Shown here: piece by piece, positions 9,851 through 19,321 of the stretch
Layout of the letters: every line of letters begins with the position of its first letter
Numbering within the stretch: position 1 is the stretch's first letter
Assembly: GCA_003222195.1 (NCBI GenBank)
Contig: QHVB01000031.1
Span: 1 to 64,000, forward strand
Reading direction: 5' to 3'
DNA from: Gemmatimonadota bacterium
GTDB taxonomy: Bacteria > Gemmatimonadota > Gemmatimonadetes > Gemmatimonadales > GWC2-71-9
DNA: 64,000 nt
Notes under the pieces: generated by a model
Told to the model about the DNA's origin: nothing
What the model saw: the letters and a program-made list of their open reading frames with translations, nothing else
The model's database searches: none
Program-made: the position numbers and the translations under genes

Positions 9851-10978
9851 AGGCGCGGCATACTAGTGGCGAGCCTTTTCAGTGTCAACGCGATGACGAG
9901 CGCGTGCGCCCCGCCCATGAAACTGGGTCCGGCGCGCCAGGAGTCGGGTTGGCCCGCGTATCTCGGCAGCCAGCGCCACGACGCCGCTGCCCAAGAAACC
10001 CTGAACCCCGATCCCCGGCCGCTCTGGCACGTCGACATGGGGCGCGGCGTGCGCGGCAGCCCAGCACTCGGCGAAACCGTGATCGCCGCGGGCACGGCCG
10101 ACCGCAACCTCGTGCTCCTCGACCGCGCCAGCGGGCAGATCCTGTGGCGCTCGCACCTCGATGGCACCGTGCGGGCGGGTCCCCTGCTCGACGAAGATCG
10201 GCTCTACGTCGCCACGGAGTCCCAGCCGCGAGGTCGCGTGTACGCCATCCGCTTGCGGGACGGACGGCAGCTGTGGCGCACGCGTGCCGGCGGTGGAAGC
10301 GTGACGGCGCCGCTCGCGTTCGACGGCGAAGCGATCTACGCGGCCACCGAAGAAGGGCTGGTGCTGCGTTTGGAGCTGGAACGCGGACAAACGAAGTGGC
10401 AGACGGCCGTCAGCGGCGCCGTGCGGGCCGGGCCGCTGCCCACCCCGCGCGGGCTGCTCGTTGCCACAACCGACGACACGCTCTATCTGATCGATCGGGA
10501 GTCAGGCACGGTGCGGGCGCGGCTGCGGCTGCCCGGTGCGGTCCTCGTAACCCCCGCGACCGATGGGCGTCGAGCATATCTCACCACAACGAACGGTCAT
10601 GTCGTAGCGGTCGACCTCGCGGCGTGGACTGTCACCTGGGACCGCGTCGCCGGCGACGCCGTGTATGGCGCGCCCGCGCTCGTGGGCGACACGCTGTTCG
10701 TGCTGTCGCGCGACGGCCGCCTGTGGCGGATTCCGGTCGACGCCCCCGCGGGCGCGACGAGTCACGCGCTCGACATCGTCGCCACGGCGGGACCGACGCC
10801 GCTCGCGTCCGGCGTGCTGGTGGGGAGCGTGAGCGGCGAGGTGCTGCTGGTCGATCCCGCGAGCGGAGCGATTCGCTGGCGCGCTCAAGTCGCCGGCCCG
10901 ATCGAGGAGCCACCGCTGGTGCGCGACCGCCAGGTGGTGGTCGTCGCGGGCCGCGGCAATATTCATACGTATCGATGA
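9836..10978 (+). CDS. Secreted PQQ-type beta-propeller protein
   Basis: Repeated blades carry the WD/PQQ-like pattern: [75 protein letters not shown] and [15 protein letters not shown]. This is a seven- to eight-bladed propeller as in BamB-like proteins. The ATG at 9836 gives a signal peptide with a basic start (MTFRHRRG) and a cysteine after MTSA, possibly a lipoprotein. It would overlap the asnS start by 15 bases, so GTG 9866 or ATG 9893 remain possible. BamB-like outer-membrane assembly or a dehydrogenase-like role cannot be told apart. Confidence 0.8.
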
Positions 10979-11433
10979 GGCGCTCGACCGCGATCGTTGT
11001 GTTGCTGCTGTCTGGTACCGCTCCGAGCCTTTCGGCGCAGGCTCGAGACGTGTCGGGCCAACGTGACTCGTTCCAGCGTGCCGTCGTGCACAACGGCAAA
11101 TGGCTCACGGCCGCGAGCGTCGCCGCGCTGATCATGTTCGCCGAGCGGGAGCACAACCAGTCGCGGCGCGCGTGGAATGCGCTGCTCGATATTTGTCGAT
11201 CCGCGCAGGACGCCTGCGCGTTGGCGTCCGACGGCCGCTACGTGCGGAGCGACGCCGAGCAGCTGTACCAGCGCTCGCGCGCGTACGACCGCCGCGCCAA
11301 TCACTGGCTGCTGGGCGCGCAGGCGAGCCTGCTCGCAACCACCGCGCTATTCATTATTGATCTGCACCCGGGGGAGGGGCCGGGAAACATTCCCTTTGCT
11401 CCGCTGCAAGTGGGGCTGCGGATCGCCTTTTGA
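10975..11433 (+). CDS. Small secreted or outer-membrane-associated protein, 152 aa
   Basis: The ATG overlaps the preceding stop (ATGA), so it is coupled to the propeller gene. A signal peptide (STAIVVLLLSGTAPSLSAQA) is followed by a polar region, a hydrophobic segment (WLTAASVAALIMFA), an Arg- and Asp-rich middle, a second hydrophobic segment (LLATTALFIIDL) and a C-terminal GLRIAF. A final phenylalanine is common in outer-membrane proteins. No family is recognised. The partnership suggests a surface complex. Confidence 0.7.
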   Translation: MRRSTAIVVLLLSGTAPSLSAQARDVSGQRDSFQRAVVHNGKWLTAASVAALIMFAEREHNQSRRAWNALLDICRSAQDACALASDGRYVRSDAEQLYQRSRAYDRRANHWLLGAQASLLATTALFIIDLHPGEGPGNIPFAPLQVGLRIAF

Positions 11434-11447
11434 CAATTGCGCAATAG

Positions 11448-13514
11448 TTATCCCACCCGGAACAGTTCGAATCCTCTCTCGTACCGCGTCACGATCCGCT
11501 CCCGATACGCCACGTGCTCACCCTTCTCGAGCGCGGGATCTTGCGCGATGATCGCGGCCGCGGCCTTGCGCGCGGCATCGAGCAGCGGCAAGTCGGTCTC
11601 GAGGTTCGCGTACCGCAGCGCCACGCCGCCGGACTGCCGCGCGCCCGCGAGCTCGCCCATGCCCCGCTCGTGCAAGTCGAGCTCGGCGATCTTGAAGCCG
11701 TCCGTGGTTTCGGTGAACGCCTGCAGCCGCGGCGCCGCCTCAGACGAATCGGAGAGCAGGATGCAGTGACTCGCCGCCGCGCCGCGGCCGACCCGGCCCC
11801 GCAACTGATGGAGCTGCGCCAGCCCGAACCGCTCGGCGTGCTCGATGAGCATCACGGTCGCGTTCGCCACGTCGATGCCGACTTCGATCACGCTGGTGGC
11901 AACCAGAATGTTGACCGCGTTGTCCCGGAAGGCACGCATCGTTCCGTCGCGCTCGTCAGCCTTCAAGCGGCCGTGCACCAATCCCACCCGAAACTCCGCG
12001 AAAGTCTTCGCCAGCTTCTCGGCCATGGTCGTCGCGGCCTTGAGGTCGGCGCGCTCTGATTCGTCGATCACCGGATAGATCACGTACGCCTGCCGCCCCG
12101 CCGCGCATTCGGTGCGAATGAAGTCGTAGATCTTCGACCGCGCGGCGTCGGTGCGGAGCGCCGTCTTCACGGTCCCACGACCCGGCGGCCGCTCGCGGAT
12201 CTGGGTGACGTCGAGATCGCCGTACAGCGTGAGCGCGAGCGAGCGCGGGATCGGGGTCGCGGTCAGCAGCAAGACGTCGGGGGCATCGCCTTTCTCGACC
12301 AGCGCGGCGCGCTGCTCAACACCGAACCGATGCTGCTCATCGATCACCGCGAGCCCCAGGCGGCGAAACGTGACGGACTCCTGGATCAACGCGTGCGTGC
12401 CGACGACGACGCGTGGCCCACCGCTCGCGATGCGCTCGCGCACCGCTGCCTTCTCCGCCGCCGTCATCCGGCCCAGCAGCAGCTCGGGCCGGATCGCCAG
12501 CGGCTCCAGCAGCCGCGTCAATGTGACGCCGTGCTGCTCGGCGAGCAGCTCGGTGGGCGCCATGATCGCGGCCTGGTATTCATTCTCCGCCGCCAGCAGC
12601 ATCGCGAAGAGCGCCACGACCGTCTTGCCCGTGCCGACGTCGCCCATCAGCAACCGGTGCATGCGGAGCGGCGCGGTCATATCGTCCGTGATCTCGCGGA
12701 TCGCGTGGCGTTGATCGGCGGTCAACTCGAACGGCAGGTGCTCTTTGAGGCGGGTCGTGAGCTCGCGCTTGAGCTCGAATCGAATTCCGGCGCGCGCCCG
12801 CTTGGCCAAGTGGCGCGCCCGCGCCTGCACGAGCTGCTGGTCAAACAGCTCGTCGAAGGCCAGACGGCGCCGACCGAGTTCGGCGTCCTCCACCTTCGCG
12901 GGTCGGTGCACCAGCTCAAACGCCTTGGGCAGCTCAATGAGGCCGTGGGTCGCGCGAAACGCAGCGGGATGCGGATCGTGGACGAGTGGCAACAGCTCGT
13001 CCAGATGTTGCTGGACCAGCGCGCGAATCTGGCGGTGCGTGAGGCCTTCGGTGGCGGGATAAATCGGCAGCACGACGCCGGGATTGCTCTCGGTGTCGTC
13101 ACCCGCTTCGGCCAACACGATGAACTCGCGCGGCACGATCTGTTTGCCGTGGTAGTAGCGGACGGGGCCCGTCACGAGCAACAACTGGCCTTTCTTGATC
13201 TGGCGCTCGAGGAACGGGCGCCCCGGCCAGGCGCACTCGAGCAGTCCGCTCTCATCCTTCAGCACCGCGCGAAAGACGCGCAGTCCCCGGCGCGTCGGCA
13301 ACACGCCGGTGCTGACGACGCGCCCAACGCAGGTCACCTCCTGGTTGATGGCGGCCCGCGCCAGCGGTGTCACGGTCGTGGCGTCGAGATAGCGATGCGG
13401 CGCGTGATAGAGCAGATCGCCGGCGGTGCGGATGCCGAGTCGCTGGAGGGCTTCGGCGCGCTTGGGGCCGACGCCTTTCAAGAACTTGACCGGTGCGGTG
13501 AGCTGTAGCTTCAA
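11448..13514 (-). CDS. recG: ATP-dependent DNA helicase RecG
   Basis: A 688-residue protein with the RecG layout. The N-terminal wedge/OB domain starts FLKGVGPKRAEALQRLGI. It is followed by Walker A LMGDVGTGKTVVALF, the DEQH box VIDEQHRFGVEQR, motif III LLTATPIPRSLA, and the helicase C domain with VATSVIEVGIDVANA and QLRGRVGR. RecG regresses stalled forks and remodels Holliday junctions and R-loops. It is the last gene of the long minus-strand run, overlapping ftsY by four bases. It converges with the plus-strand gene across a 14-base gap that contains the palindrome ATTGCGCAAT. Confidence 0.97.
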   Translation of the reverse strand: MKLQLTAPVKFLKGVGPKRAEALQRLGIRTAGDLLYHAPHRYLDATTVTPLARAAINQEVTCVGRVVSTGVLPTRRGLRVFRAVLKDESGLLECAWPGRPFLERQIKKGQLLLVTGPVRYYHGKQIVPREFIVLAEAGDDTESNPGVVLPIYPATEGLTHRQIRALVQQHLDELLPLVHDPHPAAFRATHGLIELPKAFELVHRPAKVEDAELGRRRLAFDELFDQQLVQARARHLAKRARAGIRFELKRELTTRLKEHLPFELTADQRHAIREITDDMTAPLRMHRLLMGDVGTGKTVVALFAMLLAAENEYQAAIMAPTELLAEQHGVTLTRLLEPLAIRPELLLGRMTAAEKAAVRERIASGGPRVVVGTHALIQESVTFRRLGLAVIDEQHRFGVEQRAALVEKGDAPDVLLLTATPIPRSLALTLYGDLDVTQIRERPPGRGTVKTALRTDAARSKIYDFIRTECAAGRQAYVIYPVIDESERADLKAATTMAEKLAKTFAEFRVGLVHGRLKADERDGTMRAFRDNAVNILVATSVIEVGIDVANATVMLIEHAERFGLAQLHQLRGRVGRGAAASHCILLSDSSEAAPRLQAFTETTDGFKIAELDLHERGMGELAGARQSGGVALRYANLETDLPLLDAARKAAAAIIAQDPALEKGEHVAYRERIVTRYERGFELFRVG

Positions 13515-14356
13515 CCGGAGACCAGACGATGGGCGAACTTCACAGGATCAAACAACTCGAGATCATCGACCGTCTCCCCAGTGCCCAGAAAGCGGATCGG
13601 CACGGGGACCGCCCGGCGCAGCGCGACCACGCTGCCACCCTTCGCCGTTCCGTCGAGCTTCGTGATGACGAGGCCGGTGAGCGGAACCGCCGCGGCAAAG
13701 GACTCCGCCTGGAGTACGGCATTCTGTCCCACCGTCGCGTCGAGCACGAGCAGCGATTCGTGCGGCGCGCCGGTGTGTCGCTTGGCGACCACGCGCACCA
13801 CCTTTTTGAGCTCCTCGCGCAGCCGCTCATCGGTGTGCAGCCGGCCGGCGGTATCCACGAGCACAGTGTCGATTCCTCGGCTCACCGCGGCGTCAACGGC
13901 ATCGAAGGCGACGGCAGCGGGATCACCCCGCTGCCTGGCGCCCACGAACGGCGCCGAGAGACGGTCGGCCCAGATCTTCAGCTGTTCGGTCGCGCCCGCG
14001 CGGAATGTGTCGGCGACCGCCAGCAGCACGCTGCGGCCTTCCGACTGGAGCCGCTTCGCGAGCTTCGCGACCGTTGTCGTCTTGCCCGTGCCGTTGACGC
14101 CGAAAATGAGCATGACCGTCGGCGGCTGAACGGCGCGCGCCAAGGGGGCTGACGGCGGGCCCAGCTGCTCCACGACGATACGCTCCAGCGTCGCCTGATC
14201 GACGTTGTCGGCGCGACTCAGCCGTTCGACCGTCTCGTTGGTCGCGGCGACGCCGAAGTCCGCTTCGACGAGCAGCCGCTGAACGGTTTCGAGGCCGGTT
14301 GCATCGCCCGTAAAGAAGCGGCCGATTTTTTTCCAGAGGCCCCCTGCCCCTCCCAT
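13511..14356 (-). CDS. ftsY: Signal recognition particle receptor FtsY
   Basis: A 281-residue NG-domain GTPase without an acidic A domain. The N domain begins GLWKKIGRFFTGDATG. G1 is GVNGTGKTTTVAKLA, G3 DTAGRL, G4 TKLDGTAKGG. It docks the SRP-ribosome complex at the membrane. The ATG at 14356 is chosen because it overlaps the preceding TAA (TAATG) and leads straight into the amphipathic GGLWKKIGRFF, which is likely membrane-binding. A longer frame to 14431 would lie inside the VWA gene. Confidence 0.95.
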   Translation of the reverse strand: MGGAGGLWKKIGRFFTGDATGLETVQRLLVEADFGVAATNETVERLSRADNVDQATLERIVVEQLGPPSAPLARAVQPPTVMLIFGVNGTGKTTTVAKLAKRLQSEGRSVLLAVADTFRAGATEQLKIWADRLSAPFVGARQRGDPAAVAFDAVDAAVSRGIDTVLVDTAGRLHTDERLREELKKVVRVVAKRHTGAPHESLLVLDATVGQNAVLQAESFAAAVPLTGLVITKLDGTAKGGSVVALRRAVPVPIRFLGTGETVDDLELFDPVKFAHRLVSG

Positions 14357-16125
14357 TACGGGAGTCCCTGGCGCCGGCGCAGCGCCCATTCGGTCGCGAG
14401 CGCCAGGATCGCGATGACGAACAGCCACCACCGATCCCGCAGCCCGACGGATGCGACGCGCGCGATCGCTTCACCGGGCTGGGCGCTGAGCGCGGGCGCA
14501 CGCGGGGGGGGCAACCACTCCTCGGAGAAGGTCTCGACGGCGACGACGCCCTGCTCCGGTCCGCCACTCAAGGTGTAGCGATAGCTGCCGGGAGGAAGAA
14601 GCAGCTGCGCCCGGCCGCCGGCGTCGAACCGCAATGTGTCCGTCCGCGTCGTGGCGCCGCTCCTGAGCGTGATGCCGAGGGGTCTCGCGCTGTCGGCCGC
14701 GGTCCAGCGCCAAACGGTTGGCAGACCGTTCGGGACTTCGAAGAACTCCGGTACGACTCGCTCCCGCGTCCCCCCTCCCTGCTCCCCCAACAACCAATCG
14801 ACCACTGCCGCGATGACGCTGCGGTAGGCTTGCTCCGCGGCGCCGCCGCGAAATGCCCACCGCCACAGCCCGGCCGCGGTGATGCTCGCGACGCGGCGAC
14901 CATCGCGCTGCTCGAGTGAGACGATCGGGCGTGCCAGACCGCGGCGCGCCAGCCTGGCGGCGAGGGCGACGCTGGCGGTACGGTTCGAATCGCGGGCCGG
15001 CACGGTGACGGCGGTCGCCGGCGGCAACGAGTCCCACGAAACTCCGGCCAGCGCCGCGGTGAAGGGGGACGACTGCGGACGCTCGACATACCAGTCTCCC
15101 GTCTGTCCATTGGTCGGCCACAACCAGACCGCGCTCCGGGCTGCCGCCCCCCCCCCGGTCCCCGCGGTGAATTCTCGCGCGCGCGCGGGATCGCCCGTCG
15201 CGATCACCAGCCGCGCCGCGCTCGCCGCGCGCGTCAGCTCGGCGCCGGCAACGGGCGCCAGCGTCGCGCCGTCGCGCCAGCGCCCCGCTTCGGTCTCGAC
15301 GAAGACGCGCACCGGTAGCCGCGCCACATCGCTCAGGGTACGCGCCAGAAAGCGCGCCTCCCAATCGGGCGGCGAGGCGAAGATGACGGCGGCCGGCTCG
15401 AGACTCACGTCGATCACGAACAATCGGGCGTCGTCGCGAGATTCGCCGTCTTTCACACCGTCGAGGCTGACCTGGAGAACCTGCCAACCGGGACGGGGGA
15501 CGTGGGACGCGGGAAGGGTAACTTCCGTAGTGATCAATCCGCTGTCGGGAAGCGTCACTGATTGCGAAGCAAGGCGGCGGCCTTCAACCGACAGCGTGAG
15601 CGTGGCCTTACCCGTCCCCCGAACCCCGTCCCTCTTCCCCGCCGTCCCGTAACTCGCCCTGAGCCGGATGGTGTCGGTCCGCATCACATACCTCGTCCCT
15701 TCGACCCCGGCGACGTAGGCGTCGAAGAATGCAGGTCGCGGCTGCACGATAATCCGTGGGCGGCGCAGGAGATCGGGCGGGATGCTGGCGACGTCATCGA
15801 CGTTGCCATCGGTCACGATCACGACCTCACCGGCGCGGCCGGCGGCGGCTTCGAGCGCGGGGCCGAGGTGACTCGCTCCGGCGGTTGGGGGCGTGGTGTC
15901 GAACGCCGTGACGCCCGCGCCGAAGCGCCAGACGACAGCGCGGCGTCGCGCGTACGCGCGCGCGCTGTCGAGGGCGGCCTGCCACGGCGCGCCGGTCATA
16001 CTGAGCGACGCATCGAGCAGCACGATCGGCTGATCGCCGGCCGGGAGGAGCCGGGCGCTCGATGGATTCCAGAGCAGCAGGATCAACGCCAGCACGGCGA
16101 CCACCCGCAGGATCACGAGAGACAC
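14356..16125 (-). CDS. Membrane protein with VWA domain
   Basis: A 589-residue protein. One N-terminal helix (ILRVVAVLALILLLW) is followed by a von Willebrand A domain with the MIDAS motif DASLS (near residue 38) and IVTDGNVDD. A long beta-rich periplasmic region with repeated Ser/Thr/Ala strands follows, and a C-terminal helix (WWLFVIAILALATEW) precedes a basic tail. The layout is like BatA/BatB-type and other double-pass VWA proteins of bacterial envelope loci. The GTG start overlaps hisA by 13 bases and the stop overlaps ftsY. The function is unknown; a glutamine-amidotransferase-like middle domain is possible but not evident. Confidence 0.75.
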   Translation of the reverse strand: MSLVILRVVAVLALILLLWNPSSARLLPAGDQPIVLLDASLSMTGAPWQAALDSARAYARRRAVVWRFGAGVTAFDTTPPTAGASHLGPALEAAAGRAGEVVIVTDGNVDDVASIPPDLLRRPRIIVQPRPAFFDAYVAGVEGTRYVMRTDTIRLRASYGTAGKRDGVRGTGKATLTLSVEGRRLASQSVTLPDSGLITTEVTLPASHVPRPGWQVLQVSLDGVKDGESRDDARLFVIDVSLEPAAVIFASPPDWEARFLARTLSDVARLPVRVFVETEAGRWRDGATLAPVAGAELTRAASAARLVIATGDPARAREFTAGTGGGAAARSAVWLWPTNGQTGDWYVERPQSSPFTAALAGVSWDSLPPATAVTVPARDSNRTASVALAARLARRGLARPIVSLEQRDGRRVASITAAGLWRWAFRGGAAEQAYRSVIAAVVDWLLGEQGGGTRERVVPEFFEVPNGLPTVWRWTAADSARPLGITLRSGATTRTDTLRFDAGGRAQLLLPPGSYRYTLSGGPEQGVVAVETFSEEWLPPPRAPALSAQPGEAIARVASVGLRDRWWLFVIAILALATEWALRRRQGLP

Positions 16126-16799
16126 GCGAGGGCCTCCGCGACGGTGAACTTGCCGTCGTACAGCGCGCGCCCGACGCAGGCGCCGGCCAGCCCGGCGACA
16201 CGCGCGGCGCGCAGATCATCGAGCGAGCCCACGCCACCCGATACGATCACATCGAGACCGAGCGCCGCGAGCTCCGTGGCTCCAGCGATATCGGGTCCCG
16301 TGAGTTTGCCGTCGCGGGTGACTTCGTTGTAAATGATCGTGCGGATTCCCAGCCGCGCGACGCGCGTCGCCAGCTCCCGCGCGGTGAGCTCCAGGATCTC
16401 GGCGGTGCCGCGGGGCGCGACCCGGCCCCCGTTCGCGTCGATGCCCACGGCGAGACGCGGAGCGCCATGGCGGGCGACGAGTCGCGCGACGAGCCCATCG
16501 TCCACCGCGCCCCGCGGCCCGATCACCACGCGCGTGGCACCGAGCGTAAACGCCTGGTCGATGTCGCGCTCATGAAACAGCCCGCCGCCGACCTGCACGC
16601 GGACCTGCGCCGCTTTCAGCACCGCGCCGATGAGCTCGTGATTGTCCTTCCGTCCGTACGCGCGGTCCATGTCGACGAGGTGAATCCAACGCGCGCCCGC
16701 GCGCGTGAACTCGGCCAGCGCGGCGAGCGGCTGGACCATGGGGCCATGGGCGCGCACCACGCGCCCGCCTTCGATATCAACGGCGGGATAGAGCTCCAC
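16113..16799 (-). CDS. hisA: ProFAR isomerase HisA (histidine biosynthesis)
   Basis: A 228-residue TIM barrel. The first catalytic aspartate is in YPAVDIEGG (D8). Phosphate-binding strands are VQVGGGLF and VIVSGGVGSLDDL. The second catalytic aspartate region is LAVGIDANGG. It performs the Amadori rearrangement of ProFAR to PRFAR. No other his genes are nearby, so it is a detached biosynthetic gene inside the division cluster. The barrel resembles HisA more than HisF because the paired glycine loops and ELTARELATRVARLG follow the HisA order. A TrpA/PriA-like double role cannot be excluded. Confidence 0.85.
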   Translation of the reverse strand: MELYPAVDIEGGRVVRAHGPMVQPLAALAEFTRAGARWIHLVDMDRAYGRKDNHELIGAVLKAAQVRVQVGGGLFHERDIDQAFTLGATRVVIGPRGAVDDGLVARLVARHGAPRLAVGIDANGGRVAPRGTAEILELTARELATRVARLGIRTIIYNEVTRDGKLTGPDIAGATELAALGLDVIVSGGVGSLDDLRAARVAGLAGACVGRALYDGKFTVAEALACLS

Positions 16800-16825
16800 G
16801 GAACCTGTTGTTGGCGAGAGGAGAC

Positions 16826-18127
16826 TTAGTCGTCGCGGGCGGGGCCCGCCACCGAGCCCAGTGCCGGTCCCGCGGGCTGACCCAGCGCCGGCTCCAGCTC
16901 GGCGAGGAGCTGCGCGCGTACGGCGTCGAATGCCGATTTCAACTTCGACGCCACCGGCTCGCCGGCACCGGCGTCTTTGCGCTGCGGATTCGTCGGCCGG
17001 CCGTTCACGAGGAACTCGTAGTGCAGGTGCGGGCCAGTGGCGAGACCCGTCGCGCCCACGTAGCCGATGATCTGCTGCTGGGCGACCCGCTGTCCCACAT
17101 GGAGGCCCGAGGCGAAGCGCGAGAGGTGGCCGTAGCGCGTGCGAATGCCGTTGGCGTGCCGCAGCTCGACCAGATTGCCGTAGCCGCCGTTGCGGCCTGC
17201 CTCGGTCACGATGCCGTCCGCGGTGGCGCGCACCGGCGTGCCGTAGCCCGCGGCGTAATCGGTGCCCTCGTGGGTTCTCCAGCGCTTGAGGATCGGATGG
17301 AAGCGCCCACCGAAGCGGCTCGAGATGTGGCTGAAGCGCAGCGGTGCACGCAGAAAGGCGCGACGCAACGAGCGGCCACGATCGTCGTAGAAGCCGGTTG
17401 AGCCGTTCGGATTATCGAACGCAAACGCGAAGCTGGGGATCCCCGCCACATCGACGCGCGCGGCCAAAATCCGGCTGAGCCGCTTCTCCCCTTCCGGCGA
17501 CTGCAGCCGCTCGATCACGACTTCCACGCGATCGCCGGGACGTAGATCGCGCGTGAAGTCGACCTCCCAGTCGTACACGTCGGCAATGGCCCAGGCGAGC
17601 GCGACGCGCTGGCGGACCGGCAGAAATGAATCCGGGATCGCCGCGTCGAGCGCATCGTACAGATTCGATTGAATGACGGCGGTGGTGCGAAGCCGCTCCG
17701 TCGTCCAGGGAACGGTTTCGACCGTCTCGCTCCAGCCCGAATCGCCCCCGAGGCGCGTCAGCAGCAGGTGCCGCTCGGGGTCGAGCCGCACGCCGAGGCG
17801 ATGGGCGACCGCGGCGCCCTTCAAGCGCCGCACTTCGAAGATGAGCCCCGGCTGCATCCGCCGGGGATTGAGCGCGTGCGTGGCCTTCAGGAAGGAGACG
17901 TACTCGCGGCCGGTGATCCCGGCTCGCGCCAGCACGTCGGACAAGATCTCGCGCCGGCCGAGCGTGTCCGACCACTCATCGTAGGCGCTGGTGACCACGA
18001 TGGGCAGCGCGACGGGAATGTCGCGCGAGGGCCAGGCTTCATGTGCCGCCCACACCAGCATGCCGGTGGCGAGCGCTCCGGTGATAACGTAGCGACTGGC
18101 CCGGCCCCTCGACCCACCCCACGCCAT
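16826..18127 (-). CDS. M23-family peptidoglycan endopeptidase
   Basis: A 433-residue protein with an N-terminal membrane anchor (YVITGALATGMLVWAAHEAW), an OapA/LysM-like middle (LSDVLARAGITGREYVSFL, DLRPGDRVEVVIERL) and a C-terminal LytM domain. Zinc ligands are in FHPILKRWRTHEGTDY (H and D) and ATGPHLHYEF (HxH). This is the pattern of MepM/ShyA-type DD-endopeptidases that open cross-links during growth or division. Its ATG overlaps the ftsZ stop (ATGA), so it is coupled to the divisome and probably acts at septation. Confidence 0.92.
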   Translation of the reverse strand: MAWGGSRGRASRYVITGALATGMLVWAAHEAWPSRDIPVALPIVVTSAYDEWSDTLGRREILSDVLARAGITGREYVSFLKATHALNPRRMQPGLIFEVRRLKGAAVAHRLGVRLDPERHLLLTRLGGDSGWSETVETVPWTTERLRTTAVIQSNLYDALDAAIPDSFLPVRQRVALAWAIADVYDWEVDFTRDLRPGDRVEVVIERLQSPEGEKRLSRILAARVDVAGIPSFAFAFDNPNGSTGFYDDRGRSLRRAFLRAPLRFSHISSRFGGRFHPILKRWRTHEGTDYAAGYGTPVRATADGIVTEAGRNGGYGNLVELRHANGIRTRYGHLSRFASGLHVGQRVAQQQIIGYVGATGLATGPHLHYEFLVNGRPTNPQRKDAGAGEPVASKLKSAFDAVRAQLLAELEPALGQPAGPALGSVAGPARDD

Positions 18128-19305
18128 CAGTCCATCTGTCTCCGAATAAAAGTCGGAATCTCCATCTCGTTCAGCTCTGGATTCAACGGCACCTGCGTCG
18201 GTGCGCCCCGCTTGGGCGTGCTTTCGGCCGGCTTCACGAAGCCCGGGGGCGGTGCCGGCGTCGGGCGCGCACCCGGCCCGCGGAACGGCAGCACACCCGC
18301 GGCCGGCCGCTGCGGCATCCCGGCCAGCGCGTCCGCCATGGCGCCGGTTTTATCGAACCCGGTGGCGATCACGGTGATCCGGACTTCGCCGTGCATCGCG
18401 GGATCGTTGACGGCGCCGAAAATGATCTCCGCCTCGTCGCCCGCGGCGTCGTGAATCGCCTCGCTGATCTGCGTCACTTCGCCGAGCGTCAGGTCTTCGC
18501 CGCCGGTGATGTTGATCAGCACGCCCGTCGCGCCGGCGATCGAGATGTTGTCGAGCAGCGGGCTCGAAATCGCCTGCTGCGCCGCTTCCATCGCGCGGTT
18601 CTCGCCGCGCCCCTGGCCCGTCCCCATGAGGGCCGCGCCGCCGTTCTGCATCACGGTGCGGACGTCCGCGAAATCTACATTCACCAGACCGGTCACGCAG
18701 ATGAGCGCCGAAATGCCCTGCGTCGCATGCAGCAGCACCTCGTCGGCCTTCTTCAACGCGTCCTGGAACGGAATGCCTTTGCCGACGACCGCGAGCAGCC
18801 GCTCGTTGGGCACGACGATCATCGTATCGACGTGCTTGCGCATCTCGGCGATCCCCATTTCCGCCTGCCGCATCCGCTTGCGCCCTTCGAACAGAAATGG
18901 CTTGGTGCAGATGCCGATCGTCAGCGCCCCCAGGTCGCGGGCGACCTGCGAGATGATCGGTGCCGCGCCGGTCCCCGTCCCGCCGCCCATACCGCAGGTG
19001 ACGAACACGAGGTCCGCGCCCTGCAGCGCGTGCAGCACCTCATCGCGATTCTCTTCGATCGCCTGGCGGCCGATTTCGGGCCGGGCGCCGGCGCCGAGCC
19101 CCCGCGTCAGCTTTTTACCGATCTGGACTTTGACGTCGGCTTTGTTGTTGAGGAGCGCCTGAGCATCGGTATTCACCGAGATGAACTCGACTCCGCTCAC
19201 GTGCTCGTCGATCATCCGGTTGAGGGCATTGCCACCGCCCCCGCCGACGCCGACGACTTTCATCCGCGCGTTCTGCGTAACGGTTTCTTCGAGTTCGAAG
19301 ATCAT
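18127..19305 (-). CDS. ftsZ: Cell division protein FtsZ
   Basis: A 392-residue tubulin-like GTPase. The N-terminal [26 protein letters not shown] and the tubulin signature [10 protein letters not shown] are intact, as is the T7 loop with [11 protein letters not shown]. After a proline-rich linker the C-terminal peptide [13 protein letters not shown] binds FtsA. It polymerises into the Z ring. It lies 16 bases after ftsA. Confidence 0.98.
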   Translation of the reverse strand: MIFELEETVTQNARMKVVGVGGGGGNALNRMIDEHVSGVEFISVNTDAQALLNNKADVKVQIGKKLTRGLGAGARPEIGRQAIEENRDEVLHALQGADLVFVTCGMGGGTGTGAAPIISQVARDLGALTIGICTKPFLFEGRKRMRQAEMGIAEMRKHVDTMIVVPNERLLAVVGKGIPFQDALKKADEVLLHATQGISALICVTGLVNVDFADVRTVMQNGGAALMGTGQGRGENRAMEAAQQAISSPLLDNISIAGATGVLINITGGEDLTLGEVTQISEAIHDAAGDEAEIIFGAVNDPAMHGEVRITVIATGFDKTGAMADALAGMPQRPAAGVLPFRGPGARPTPAPPPGFVKPAESTPKRGAPTQVPLNPELNEMEIPTFIRRQMD

Positions 19306-19321
19306 GGTTCTCCCCTAGGGC

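Noticed and set aside
11437-11446. Palindrome ATTGCGCAAT as a bidirectional terminator
   Set aside because: Too short, AT-rich at the ends and lacking T-runs; it merely lies between convergent genes.
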